Shown piece by piece: positions 13,283-24,339 of a stretch of 64,000 nt of DNA. Position numbers and translations under genes: made by a program. The DNA is taken from positions 2,281,218-2,345,217 of the forward strand of contig CM055107.1 in the NCBI GenBank assembly GCA_029204225.1. The letters run 5' to 3'. Within the stretch, counting starts at the first letter, position 1. Each line of letters opens with the position of its first letter. Source of the stretch: Diphasiastrum complanatum (taxonomy: Eukaryota > Streptophyta > Lycopodiopsida > Lycopodiales > Lycopodiaceae). The notes under the pieces were generated by a model. It had not been told where the DNA came from. It was given only the letters and a program-made list of their open reading frames with translations, and made no database searches.

Positions 13283-14760
13283 TGGGTACTTGCATTAACC
13301 CCAATCTTCTTCACTACTTTTCGAACAAAGCCTTACTGAGTGGCTTCATAAAGATATCAGCTATCATTTCCTCTGTGGGTATGAAGACTATCTTCAGTAT
13401 CTGGCTGCTGTTACATATTCGGCTTCACAGGAAGATTGAGCTATTGTTGTTTGCTTCTTGCTTATCCAAAGTATGGCTACGCTAGATACTAGAGTACAAC
13501 CTCCCAAAATACTTTTGCTATCATCCTTCATGGACGCCAAGCTTGCGTCACTATAAGATTCGATATGAAATCTAGCTTCCTAACACAGTCCATAGTCTTT
13601 CATTTTCTGGAGATATTGTAGTACTCTTTTTGTCAACTTCCAATGCAACGATCCCGGGTTCTGATTATATTGGCTCAGCTTGTATACTGCAAATGCTATA
13701 TCAGGTCTGGTGTTGTCTGCTAGATATAATAATGATTCAATCAGCCTACGATAGGGTGTTTTGGCCATTCGTTCCTCTTCCTCAAGAGTCTGCGGACAAT
13801 CTGCCTTATTTAGTATTGTTCCAAGTATCATGGGAGTATGCACACCTTTGCATTTGAGCATGGTAAAGTCTTCAATGATCTTTTGAGTGTACTTTTGTTG
13901 GTGAAGATACAACTTACCGCCTTCAAAGTCCCTCACGATCTATAAGCCTAGATAGATTTTAGCTTCTCCTAGGTCAGCGATCTCAAATATTTCAGAAATA
14001 TCTCTTTTGACATCTGAAATTAACTTATCTCTTCTTGAGAAGATAAATGTGTCATCAACATAGACAACTAGAATGATTATTTCATTTTGGACATGCTTGA
14101 TATAGACATTTGACTCGACAAATAGAGGTTTGAAACCTAAGGAACGTAGTGCTTCGTCTTTCTTTCTATACCATTGTCTGGCTACTTGTTTCAGACCATA
14201 AATGCTTTTATTCATGTGACATCCGTATTTTGGATATTCTTGGCTTACAAAACCAAGTGGTTGGTCCATGAATAAGCCTTCTTCTAATTCTGCATGCAAG
14301 AAAGCAGTTTTCTCATCCACAATATGGATTTTTAGATCATGAGCCACTGCATACGCGAATAACAAATGAATTGATGTATGTTTGACTACCGGTGAAAAAG
14401 TATCAGTGTAGTCGATTCCAAACTTCTGTGAAAATCCTTTGGCAACTAACCTTGCTTTGTATCTAATGTTTTCTCCATCAAGACCTGTTTTGATCTTGTA
14501 GATCCACTTGCATTTGACTGGTGTTTAGCCATCAGGAATAGGTGCAAGTGTCCATACATTGTTCTTATACATGGATGACATTTCGTCCTCCATTGCCTGA
14601 ATCCAATGATCTTTATCTGGTTGATCAACAGCTTCCTCAAATGTTTGAGGTTTGTCAGAGAAATCACAAAATTCGATGGATGTATTAAAACATCCTGACC
14701 ATATCTTTCTGGTGGTTTACATTGTCTGTCAGATCTTCTCACAAGTGGTTTCGAGTTCAA
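13283..14760 (-). pseudogene. Copia I reverse transcriptase and RNase H
   Basis: Read leftward: the linker before RT (RRSDRQCKPPERYG); RT with KARLVAKGF, a first catalytic Asp in VDEKTAFLHAELEE, SIYGLKQVARQWY and the catalytic VVYVDD; the RT/RNase H connection (LADNTRPDIAFAV); RNase H with SMKDDSKSILGG and SCEAEYV; and the C-terminal ADIFMKPLSKALF block just before the PPT. Frames shift several times (breaks near 13940, 14440 and 13570). Catalytic residues are kept, but the frame is not translatable as one protein. Confidence 0.92.
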
Positions 14761-14808
14761 TTATGCAGGTTTCGAGTTCGATTCTGATTCAAGCTTTTCT
14801 ACTGGAAT

Positions 14809-16212
14809 TCAAACTGGCGATTTGAGTCTATCAGGTACTCGATCTTGACCTCCCTTTGAATCTGGTAATTCTCTTTCATCTTCTTCTTGTTTTACTTTTG
14901 TCGTCGTTGGTAGCTCATAATAGTTTTTGAAAATTTCATAGCCGACTAGATCACTGTCTGCTATGTATTTTGACTCATCAAATTTGACATCTCGATCAAC
15001 TTTTATCTTGCCAATTTTGGGTACATAGACACGATAATATGACGAATGTAACTCGAATCCTACCAGAAAACCTTGTTCTATCTTTTCATTGAGTTTCTTT
15101 CTCAGCTTATCTGGTATGTGCATATACACTGCGCATTCAAATATCCAAACATGTGCTAGATTTGGCTTCGACTTCCACCATATCTCATGAGGAGTTTTAT
15201 CCGGTATCTGAGATTTTAGAATACAATTCTGAAGATTGTAGCCATTGCTTTTTCCCACAACTGTTTTGGTGCCTTCACATGAGCCATCATACACCTTGCA
15301 ACTTCCATAAGTGTACATTTTCTTCGTTCAGCTATTCTATTGTGCTGAGGTGTGTATGATGCAGTCTTTGTATGCATAATACTTCAATCAGTATAGTAAG
15401 CTTTGAATTTGTTGGAAATGTACTCACCTCCACAATCTGTGCAAATCTGCTTCAACTTATTGCCTATCTGCTTCTCAGCCCAATTCGTATACTCAACGAA
15501 TTTCTCGAAAGCTTCAAATTTAGTACGAATAAAGTATACCACAACGAACTTGCTGAAGTCATCAATAAACATTGTACTTTGCATCACCCAATGACAATAC
15601 TCCGAATGGTCCACAAATATCTAAATGCACAGTTTCAAGTACCTTATTTGCTTTATAAACATCCTTACTGAAAGGTGTTCTAGTCATCTTGCCTTTAAGA
15701 CAGGATTCACAGGTAGTTTGAATATCTCTACTTTTGATCTCGACTCCTTCAATTCTCTGACTTTTGTTGGCTTGGTACAAGGCTTCCATGTTCATGTGAC
15801 ATAGCCTCTTGTGCCACAATATACATGTTGATTCATGAGTTTGATTCGCTTGTTCGATTCTTGTTCGAATGTTCAGGTGATATAAGTTTCCTTCTCTATT
15901 GTCTTTAACAACCAGGTTATCAGAATCTTCCTCAAACAGTTTATAAGAGTTCTTCGTGAAGGTTACTGACATGCATGTATCGACTATCTTAGCTATGGAT
16001 AGAAGATCTTTGTCAAGAGTAGGGACATAGAGAACTTCCTCTAGTTTCTTGTCACATTGATTCGTGTCCAGCCATAGTACACCAGTTCCATCACCCACGT
16101 GCTTAGAACCGTCTCCAAGTATAATGAATCTCAAATAGTTCGTCCTCTTGTACTTAGACAAAATTTGTTTTGAGAAAACAAAATGTGAGGTGGCTCCCGA
16201 ATCAAGTACTAC
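14809..16212 (-). pseudogene. Copia I protease and integrase
   Basis: The protease active site VVLDSGATSHFV lies at about 16180-16210. The pre-integrase region follows, then the zinc-binding HHCC segment (LWHKRLCHMN ... CESCLKGK). The integrase core has HLDICGPFG (first Asp), CTDCGGEYIS (second Asp) and RIAERRKCTLME (Glu). The C-terminal part includes IWWKSKPNLAHVWIFECAVY-like sequence and FDESKYI. Interrupting stops and frameshifts occur near 15560, 15370 and 15320. Confidence 0.9.
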
Positions 16213-16375
16213 TTCTCGAATTGAATTAGATGAACATCATAGATCAGCACTAACATAAGCTGCTGAGTTCCTTGTTGCCCTGTCTTTTGCTGCTCTTGAG
16301 CATTCTGCTTTGTCTTCGACATAGTTTGAATCTGAAGGTTCGCTTCGATTATGCTCATTTTTGTTTCCGGGATCC

Positions 16376-17229
16376 TGATAACAGTCTACTGCTGCATGAC
16401 CCCGTTTATGACAATGAATGCATTCAATCTTTAGATTTAACCAATACTTTTCTTCTGTGTGACCTGATCTTCTGCATCTATTGCAGATCTTATCACCAAA
16501 AGTTTTCTATTGTTTTCCAAATTGTTGTTCATTTGTCTTGGACTCATTCTTTTTAGACAACTCCCTCTTAAACTTAGACTTCTTAGATGATTTATTCTTC
16601 TGAGTAAATAGAGCATTTTCGAAATCACCATTGTCGTCATAGCGTTCACGAGCTTCTACTTCCTCTTTAACTCCGTCTATTGCCTTTTGAAGTGTCATTG
16701 TCACATCTTTCGCCAATAAGGTTCTTGTTGTGTGGAATGACCTGGGTAGGGCTCAAAGAAAATAACTAAGCTGTTTTTTCTTAGAAATTATATTTTTTGG
16801 ACCACAATTCTGCAAGGAAATAAACAGGTCTTGTATCTTTCGCACGAATGTGTTCAAGTCTTTGTCGTTCCACTGTAGGTAAGTTAATTGGTCTTCCAAG
16901 AACATGATCTGATTACAAGATTGAGTCTCATTCTTGGTTTGCAATTCTTCCCATAAATCTTTTGCATTCGAAATTGATGTAAGATCTGGCATTATATTGT
17001 CATGCATTGAAAATGCAATAATTGCTATAGCTTTGTCATTTTTTAAACTCCATTCTCGAAGTTCTTTGCCAAGAGTAGCTACTGGCTTCTCCTCTATTGG
17101 TTCTACCCATTGCCATAGACCTTCGCCCTTCGATAAGAGTGAAGTCTTTAATTTCCAAATCAAGTAGTTTGAACCTTCTGGATCCAAGATTGTACTGATC
17201 TTAGCCTGAATATTGATGATCGACGACAT
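16376..17229 (-). pseudogene. Copia I gag with tandem zinc knuckles
   Basis: The ATG at 17229 starts MSSIINIQAKISTIL, with the GEGLWQWVE and WSLKNDKAIA blocks of this gag family. After frame breaks near 16750, two CCHC knuckles appear at about 16385-16490. The first has Tyr in place of its last Cys (CNRCRRSGHTEEKY); the second is perfect (CIHCHKRGHAAVDC). The gag closely resembles that of Copia III (26886-27095). Confidence 0.9.
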
Positions 17230-17361
17230 CTTCTATTTTCTGAATAACTCCAGATGCGACTTGCTGATGGATGTGTAAAAAATGTTGAGAGGGGTGCGAT
17301 GATACCACTGTATCGACTCTGATTCGTTCTGATATCACTGTATCAGCTTTGAACCTATACA

Positions 17362-17372
17362 CTCTGATACCA
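17362..17372 (-). other. Primer-binding site of Copia element I
   Basis: The minus strand reads TGGTATCAGAG, one base away from the 5' LTR end. Confidence 0.9.
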
Positions 17373-17373
17373 C

Positions 17374-18054
17374 TGTAGGAAAAATAGTAATTATTCTTCC
17401 ACAGAGAACATGATGAAAGTTTGAATAAATCAAACTAATATCAATGTCTTCAATCGGATTTGTATCTGATCTATGTACTAATAAAACAATATTAGCTCTG
17501 ATCGAATATGCACGCGAAAATTATATGCGGAATTAAGAGACAACTTAAGACAATTTTTTGACAAACAGAAACTGTTGATTAAAAACGAATTTATAATTTT
17601 GAATCCAATATACATCTCTTGCTATCTTATCTTGTTGTTGTGTCTCTAATTGAGTAAGTGAGTTACAACGAGTAGTGCACATTATTTTGTCTTTCACAAA
17701 TTGTTCGCAACAGATGACAATTCTTGAGCTTGAAGAAGAATCTTAAGATTTCGCAAATTGTTCGTGACAATTTTGCAACATCTGAGGTTTGAACAAGAAA
17801 CAGAATATTTCGTGACAAGATTTTGTTCGTGAATCTTTCGAGCTTCAACAAGAAAGCCACGCGCTTCTACAAGAAATTGTTTCATGAATCTTTCGAGTTG
17901 GCTACAAGATAAATTTCGCGACTCCTTCGCGAATCTTTCAAGTTGGTCACGAATAGAAATGTTTTGAGTTCGCGTTCGTTTCTTTCTCATCCTTTGTCAA
18001 GTAAATGCGCACTTTGTTAGTAGAATCGAGATCTGTCTGATCAGGTGTTCTATA
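17374..18054 (-). repeat. 5' LTR of Copia element I (681 bp)
   Basis: Aligns with 12323-13268 but lacks about 220 bp after GTGCACAT and lacks the 58-bp tandem copy. It has about 20 extra bases near 17963. Confidence 0.92.
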
Positions 18055-18059
18055 GAGGA

Positions 18060-18720
18060 TTATGAGGACAATATTTTTGTTTTCAATATTGATTATCAAT
18101 TGAGCAGTGCAAAGGCCAATTCAGACAATGAAGTTGTCAATGAGGCAAATCACTCAAGGACCTCATCTTCCTTGAGATCACAAGAACTGTTGCATCACGT
18201 TCAGCCAGAAGACTTGTCTAATACTTCTTGTAAAATGGAATTAATAGACAAGAATAAAACTGATCTATATGAATGTTTCACATTCAGTATAGATGACACA
18301 ACGAAATGTGATGAAACTAGTAATATACAAGCTGGAAATTGTCCTAGATATGAGATGGGACAAACAATCAAAGATCCATTATATCAAAGTTTCTAGTTTG
18401 TGGTTCAAAATATTGGAGATATCAATATTTTCGAACATGATGATGTAATCTACGAAAAGTTTTTCGTAGAAACTTTGAGTGAAAGAGATACCATCACTCT
18501 TTGCAAGCATCTCATTCACTCGATATTCTTGGAAATGAATGTCCATTCAGAATATCATTTGTCATTTCCAGAGATGATCAATCACAACATATTGGTTCCT
18601 ATATTGGGAATTGATCATGTCAATGATTCCTTCATGTGGGATCTTAACAATTTAGATGCAAGGCTTATGATTATCATTGAACCATTTGGATTGAACAACA
18701 AATTGACTACAATAACATGA
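18060..18720 (+). pseudogene. Gag-only LTR element, coding part 2
   Basis: Continues in frame from 12322 once the Copia insert and one GAGGA are removed. The joined frame is open from 11889 to a TAG at 18394-18396 (257 codons including the stop) and then stays open to 18720. The product is acidic and Ser-rich, then more hydrophobic, and I do not recognise it. The position where protease and RT would be expected is taken up entirely by this sequence, and the PPT and LTR follow within 400 bp. A non-autonomous retroelement protein is the likeliest reading. Confidence 0.6.
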
Positions 18721-19095
18721 CAAAATCTTCAGACTAGCACAACCGGATGCAATGCCAAAATACGATCCTAAAGGAATTGAATACATCATCCAATTTGTTA
18801 TGATGTCGAAGAAGCAGACAAAAGAGGATATTGCGGTGATACACTTTGTCCATTCCATACAGATTGGTTGACAAAAAGCAATATGGTACTTCATCAAACT
18901 CTTCTTTGACCATCAATTTTCCTCCATGGGAACAAATATTACAGTCTGAAGCCAACAAAATGACTTCAATTCGACAGCTTTGGATCTGTAAAGAGAAAAT
19001 AATTTTTTTGGATGACACATCTTCAATTATGACTACTTAACCAAGGCGATCAAGCTGATCAGACAAGTGTCTTCATTTTTTAGGACCAAAATGTT

Positions 19096-19108
19096 TAAGT
19101 AGGGGGAG
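19096..19108 (+). other. Polypurine tract of the gag-only element
   Basis: TAAGTAGGGGGAG lies directly before TGTCATGTAC, the start of a 3' LTR. Confidence 0.75.
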
Positions 19109-19407
19109 TGTCATGTACTTTTAGTACATCAATGCTTTTCAAGGCAATATAATATCCATTGTAAGCTTTGTAGGCCCAAAAGGAGCTATTAGCCTTAAGA
19201 ACAAGGCGGTTCTCTCTTTAGGCCCTCCAAAGTAATTAATAAGGATAATAGGCCAATAAGGGCCCAATGTAGCCTAAATAATACTTAACAAGGGCTAACT
19301 ATCTCTCAAGATAGTTAAGTTTAGTTAATTAAGAGCATTGTCTATAACTAGGCAAGAGACATCAATTTTTGAATCTTTTGGCTCATTTGCAAGTGAGAGC
19401 TTCTAGC
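19109..19407 (+). repeat. 3' LTR of the gag-only element, interrupted
   Basis: Starts TGTCATGTACTTTTAGTACA, with GTAC...GTAC as a small inverted repeat. It is cut at 19407 by the next Copia element. No matching 5' LTR is found in the window. Confidence 0.6.
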
Positions 19408-20108
19408 TGTGAAGAATTGCCAAAAATTGGCAAATCTAGCTTGATCAAAAACCATGTAGAATAGTGTAAAGTGTGTACACAAGTGGGTCCCACACATGTG
19501 AGGCCATGATGCCACATGGGAAACCCATCCTAATGTAGGTTAGGTCAAGTCAAGAGAGTTGGTCATGTCTATTTGGTGGTCATCCCTACTTTATAGGACC
19601 TACACCTAAGTTTAAGGTGAAAATTTGACCAACTAGCTACCTACCAAGCATAACTCTAGGAAATAGACTAGGGTTTCATTTTAGGTCAAGGAGAGTGAGT
19701 TAACTTCCTTATTACATGCTGGAAATCCACCTAACTTCAAGAAGGAAGTCGAATTTGCTATGTATTCCCTCTCTCCATAGTGAGAAAAAAGAAAATTTTT
19801 GGAGCTCATTGGCAATCTCAAGCTAGTTCACTATGTACATTGAGTTTTTGTGATCCAAATGAAACCAAATCAATTTCTACTTGTTTCTCAGGTTGAAGGC
19901 CGTACTACAGCCTGTAGTACACACGTGTGGGCTCGGATTTCAATGTTTATCAATGCTTTTGATTGTTAATGCTTGTTGTTTGTCAAATTGCCAATCTAGA
20001 TCAACTTTTTTGTGTCTAGTTTTTTGATAGATTGTTAAGCAAGCATCCAATCACTCTTGTGGATATTTTGTAGATCCATTTATGGTCCTAAAGTACAGTA
20101 CTTTCACA
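19408..20108 (+). repeat. 5' LTR of Copia element II (701 bp)
   Basis: TGTGAAGAATTGCC at the start and CTTTCACA at the end, abutting the primer site. The start recurs at 23279, and a truncated inverted copy lies at 4999-5660. Confidence 0.93.
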
Positions 20109-20122
20109 TGGTATCAGAGCCA
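20109..20122 (+). other. Primer-binding site of Copia element II
   Basis: TGGTATCAGAGCCA, initiator tRNA-Met type, with no spacer after the LTR. Confidence 0.95.
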
Positions 20123-20542
20123 AGTACAAGATCATAAGCCATTGATCTAATGCAAATCCATTTTTAGCAAGTTTTGGTGCTAAAAACTAGTATTGAGAGG
20201 GCAAGCTAGAATCTTGATTTTGGTGAGGAGATTTGATCCCAAACTTGGTAGGGGTCCAAATCCGTACTGTCCACATGTGTGGGCACCTCTGAACCTGCAT
20301 TTAATGCATGGTATTCATTTGATCCAAAAAAATTCAATTTGTGAGCTGTTGGTGTAATTTTTGGTGGAGATCCTAGGATAATCTACCAAGATCATTTGCC
20401 ATTGATTAGATTTGAATTTGTTTCATGGAATCTAATTAATCTAGGCTGAGTTCAAGTCCTATTAAGGTTAAAAACAGGTCTTGAAAGTACACCAAGAAGG
20501 AAGAAAGAGATTAAGCCATTTTTTGTCCAAAAATAGCCAAAA

Positions 20543-20888
20543 TTGGCAAGATTTGATTGTAAGTAGATTTCACATCATCTTATCTTCATTCCAACTTTGT
20601 GAGGGAGTGCTAGAACTGAGATTATAAGTCCATTTGTTGGATTAGAAATCTAATTTGAGTGAAAAACTACAAGAGAGAGACCTTAGTGAGTTTCTAGAGA
20701 CAATCAAATCCATTTCTTGGCAAGATTTGTTTGAAAGTAGTTTTCACTTCATCTTATCTTCATTCCAGCTTTGTGAGGGAGTGATAGAACTGTGATTATA
20801 AGTCCATTTGTTGGATTAGAAATCAAATTTGAGTGAAACACTGCAAGTGGGAGACCTTTGTGAGTTTCAAGTCAATCAAATCTATTTC
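20543..20888 (+). repeat. Tandem duplication in the Copia II leader
   Basis: 20543-20716 (174 bp) and 20717-20888 (about 172 bp) are close copies, both beginning TTGGCAAGATTTG. They lie just before the gag ATG. Confidence 0.88.
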
Positions 20889-20912
20889 TTGTTTGTAGAA
20901 GTCACTAGTAAG

Positions 20913-21794
20913 ATGGGATCTGCTGGAGCATACCTTCTAGAAGCTAGTGAAAGGTTGAATTCTACAAATTATGCTATTTGAAAGGTTAGAATGGAGTCAC
21001 TCTTGGTGCTCCAATACCTTTATGAGTTCTTGATTGAAGATGAAGATGAACCTCTAGGTGCACATGAGTTAGTTAGATACAAGAAGAGATCTAGGCTTGC
21101 ACTTCATTGTGTGAAGATGAATGTGAGCAATGATTTGTTGAGAAAAGTATCAGCTTGTACTAGCGCTAAAGAGGCTTGGGAGTCTTTAAAATCAATCTAT
21201 GAGTCTAGCAACACTTCTAGAGTTCTTATGCTTAGAAATCAAATTTTGCAAAGCATGAGGAGAAGTGAGAAGAGTGCACAAGATTATGTACTCAGAATCA
21301 AGTCTCTAAATAGGGAGTTGGCTTCCATTGGAGAGAAGATTCATGATGGAGAGCCTGTACAAATTGTTCTTAATGGTCTAGTAAATGACTTTGCAAATTT
21401 GGTCCAAAGTTTTGCCATCCAAGACACTTTGCCAACTATAGAAAAACTTCACAGTGTATTAGTGGCTAAAGAGTGTAGGATGTTCCATGCAAAATCTAGG
21501 ATGAGTTCCTTGTCTTTGCATGATGGTGAAGAGAAAGCCAATTTCTCATTCAAGGGCAAAAATAAGACCAATGGAAAGAAGAAGCATCCAAAGGAGGCCA
21601 AAGAAGAGGATGATGCATCAAGCTCAATGGACAAGTTAAAGCAGAAATGCTTCTTTTGTGGAAAGAAGAGGCATTATGCGTCTGAATGCCACAAGAGGCT
21701 AAGAGCACAAGTGGAGGAAGACAAACAAGGAAAACTTGCAAAGGAGGAGGAGGAGGATGAAGTACATGTATTCTTGATGGCATCTACATCCTAA
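20913..21794 (+). pseudogene. Copia II gag
   Basis: The ATG at 20913-20915 begins a UBN2-type gag. The TGA at codon 23 stands where a Trp codon is expected; the frame is then open for 270 codons. A perfect zinc knuckle CFFCGKKRHYASEC is at about 21648-21690, and the protein ends in a Glu/Asp-rich tail before the TAA at 21792-21794. It matches the gag at window positions 1-450 throughout. Internal ATG starts after the TGA (20991) would drop only the first 26 residues, so a shortened Gag could still be made. Confidence 0.88.
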
Positions 21795-23045
21795 CCAACA
21801 AACAATAGCAATTCGAGAGACAATTGGTGGATCGCCAGTGGGGCTAGCTCCCACATGTCTTGTGAAAAGGACTTTTTCTCAACCTTACACTCTTTCAATG
21901 ATGCTAGAAAGTTTGTCTTTATTGCAAATGATGAAGAGTGTAGGATAGATGGTATTGGCACCATCTCTTTGTATCTAGAATCCTCAAAATGCATGGATCT
22001 AGAAAATGTCCTTTATGTACCATCAATCACCAAGAATATGCTTAGTGTTGGTCTACTCTTAGAAAGTGGTTTGGATGTCCACTTTAAGCATGGTGTTTGC
22101 TTCATCTTGAAGAATGATGATTGCATTACAAAGGGATTTAAACATGGAAGATTGTTTAAGTTGGAAGCTTTTGTTGCTTTTGAAAGAATGAGCTTGACAA
22201 AGGAGGAGATTACTCAAGAGGAGATCTTGGCAAAGTGTGATCTTGCTTGCATTGAGGAGGAGCATCAAAAGGAGGAAGATCTTGAGAATCAGCCTCAAAG
22301 CATGAGAGTTCCAACGAAGTCCTCAATGACAATGACCGAGTCATCAAATTGCATGCAAATTGTCCATTCAAGTGTGCATCTTGCAAGGGTGGTGAGCATT
22401 GGAGAGTCTACTATCTTTGAATACTTTTTGGAAAGTAGTAGTAGACATGAGGTGACTTGTTCCTTACCTTTGAGATTCATGGTGTTTATTACTTTGCATG
22501 ACAAGACAATGAAATGGGATGCTTTGAAATCTACATTTGTTGTTGATAAAGCAATTTCATTGGATAACTATTTTTGTAATAGTTTGAATAGAGTCATAAA
22601 AGATGAAACATCATTTGCTTTGGAAATCTTTGTGTCCACATGCTTTGTGCATGATCATTCCAATGTAAGGACCAAAGATTATCCTATTTCAATGATAGGA
22701 ATAATGGTAGTGTTTTGCTCTTCAAGTAGAGATTGTAGAATCTACTTGTTTTCCACCAAAGAATTTGTCAATGGTGGAAATGTGATCTTTCAAGAGTGGA
22801 AGATTTGTAAACTTGAAGAAGCACTTTTGGATCAACACCTTATTCAATTCATTTATGTTTTGGAGTCAATTCAAGTGGAGGATCAAGCTCAAGACCCGAG
22901 GACTCCAAGAAGAACCTTGAATATCAAGATGGAGCCATCTAGGCTCAATCTTATGGATCAAGCAAGGCAAGTTGTCTTTGGCAACATTATGTATGCACTT
23001 AATAGTTTAATTGATGTATCTTCAAGTGCACAAAATGTCTTGTAA
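21795..23045 (+). pseudogene. Copia II protease remnant plus unassigned ORF
   Basis: In frame with gag after the TAA. The protease site reads WWIASGASSHMS: the catalytic Asp codon is GCC (Ala) at 21834-21836, so the protease should be dead. The usual pre-integrase block follows (LENVLYVPSITKNMLSVG). After about 110 residues the frame continues open for roughly 280 more codons without integrase core, RT or RNase H signatures. A short stretch (CRIYLFSTKEFVNGGNVIF) weakly recalls a Copia integrase C-terminus. From 23046 decayed sequence leads to the PPT. I cannot assign a function to the tail. Confidence 0.7.
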
Positions 23046-23264
23046 TCCATGGCTTGGCATGATGTTTAGTTTTGAAGTGGGCTACATGTATATAGACACA
23101 TTTATGGAACATCTTGTAAGGGATTCTCTAAGAGGTGGTGAAAGATCCTTCATGGACATCATTCTCTATTGGAGTCTCAAAAGTTCCTTGTTTGTCGCTG
23201 GATTTTTAAACACTTCTAAAAGCTTTCATTCATCTATCAAGAGAGTTGTAAATAGATCAAGCTA

Positions 23265-23278
23265 AATTTGAGGAGGAG
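23265..23278 (+). other. Polypurine tract of Copia element II
   Basis: AATTTGAGGAGGAG directly before the 3' LTR start TGTGAAG. Confidence 0.9.
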
Positions 23279-23301
23279 TGTGAAGAATTGCCAAAAATTG
23301 G
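23279..23301 (+). repeat. 3' LTR stub of Copia element II
   Basis: The first 23 bp are identical to the 5' LTR start; similarity stops abruptly at 23301. Confidence 0.88.
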
Positions 23302-23404
23302 ATGTGTGTATACAACAAAACTTGCATTTGTATACTCCGATATGCAAAACCTCTTTTTTCATGATGTCATTTATTTTTGTCTATTGTTGAGTGCCAAATT
23401 TTAG

Positions 23405-23524
23405 GCACAAGAAAAGAATAGGGCTCCAACTGTTGCCGAGATCTATGTGGATGCTCATACTAGTAAAGGTTTTGGCAAACTAAAAGCAGGCGAGTTGGAT
23501 CCTGACATGTGGCTGAGACTTTGA
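23405..23524 (+). pseudogene. Exon-like remnant of a plant Ptta/En-Spm protein
   Basis: The forward frame has APTVAEIYVDAHTSKGFGK, resembling the plant En/Spm-associated domain (PF03004 type) in which an EIF/EIY block leads to THTRKDG. A TGA closes it at 23522-23524. Its place inside a CACTA element supports the reading. Short, so uncertain. Confidence 0.45.
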
Positions 23525-23984
23525 AGGTAACACCCAACATGAGATATAATAACATATATTTTTTGAAATTAAATACATTTAATTTTATAAAATGTATTGA
23601 TGAACATATATATGATTTTGCATGTAAATTTGATTAGCTATGTTTTTTTGTGTGTAGAATGAAGATTTTAATTAATTATATGTCAGGAACAAACCCCGAT
23701 GACAAAGTAATGAAAATTTTAGAAGAAAGTAGTTGGGGACAAAAGAGAGTAAGAGGCCTAAGTGTCTATAGAAAAGAGATCCAGTATTCTTCCCAGGTTA
23801 GTTCGCTTTTTCATTTCTTCTTTCTCTCTCTCCATATCTTTCTTTTGAAACTTGGTACGGTCCTAGCTATCTACATAAAGAGAGGGAGAGGGAGAGAGAC
23901 AAAGAGAGAGAAAGAGAGAATGAGAAAGAGAGAGAGAATGAGATATATTCCTTATTTCAGTTTTGATCATGCATCATGTTGCTG

Positions 23985-24327
23985 TAGAGGAGGATCCAAT
24001 GCTACAACAGTTGGGTTCAGCTCAGCCGTTATTTATAGTTAAAGAGATTTAACCTCACTTCTTTCTAAGAGTCTAATTATTGCACATGTACTTTGAGACA
24101 TAAGACAATGCATGGGATGTCATATTCTAAATTGTGAAAGCCTTATAAAAAGTATGGACCTCGTTAGAGAGATAGAGATAAGTTTTCTTACAATTTCATA
24201 ATTTTTTTCGTATGTCATGTAGCGTGCAACCATAGAGAAGGATCCGACGCCACGACAGTCATGTTTAGCTCAGCCGTTATCTGAGGTAAAGAACTTGCTA
24301 CTGAGGTAAAGAACTTGCTATCGAGGT
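23985..24327 (+). repeat. Duplicated exon-like segment and short tandem repeat
   Basis: 23985-24048 and 24231-24294 share GGATCC, then CAGTC/CAGTT, then GCTCAGCCGTTAT and GTAAAGA or GTTAAAGA. Immediately after, GAGGTAAAGAACTTGCTA is repeated in tandem (about 24282-24322). Confidence 0.65.
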
Positions 24328-24339
24328 TTAGGGCTTAGG

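Larger units (their letters stand above)
12323..18054 (-). mobile_element. Copia element I, complete but decayed
   Basis: A 5.7-kb leftward Ty1/Copia element with 3' LTR (12323-13268), PPT, RNase H-RT-integrase-protease-gag in leftward order, initiator-Met primer site and 5' LTR (17374-18054). It is flanked by a perfect 5-bp target duplication GAGGA (12318-12322 and 18055-18059). Removing the element and one duplication joins the host reading frame exactly. The polyprotein carries many frameshifts and stops. The LTRs differ by several indels and the 5' LTR end is mutated (TATA where the other LTR has GACA). An old, inactive insertion whose gag is related to that at 27 kb. Confidence 0.93.
19408..23301 (+). 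mobile_element. Copia element II, pol-deficient
   Basis: Rightward element with a 701-bp 5' LTR, primer site, leader with a tandem duplication, gag, protease remnant, a long unassigned coding region, PPT, and the first 23 bp of the 3' LTR. No RT or RNase H and almost no integrase are present. One reading frame runs from 20913 to 23045 (711 codons), broken only by a TGA (20979-20981) and a TAA (21792-21794). The 3' LTR is cut off where CACTA-related sequence begins. The flank before the 5' LTR is CTAGC, but the matching duplication is lost. Confidence 0.88.

Noticed and set aside
19403-23301. CTAGC as proof of a target duplication for Copia II
   Set aside because: Only the left side is preserved; the right flank was lost with the truncated LTR.
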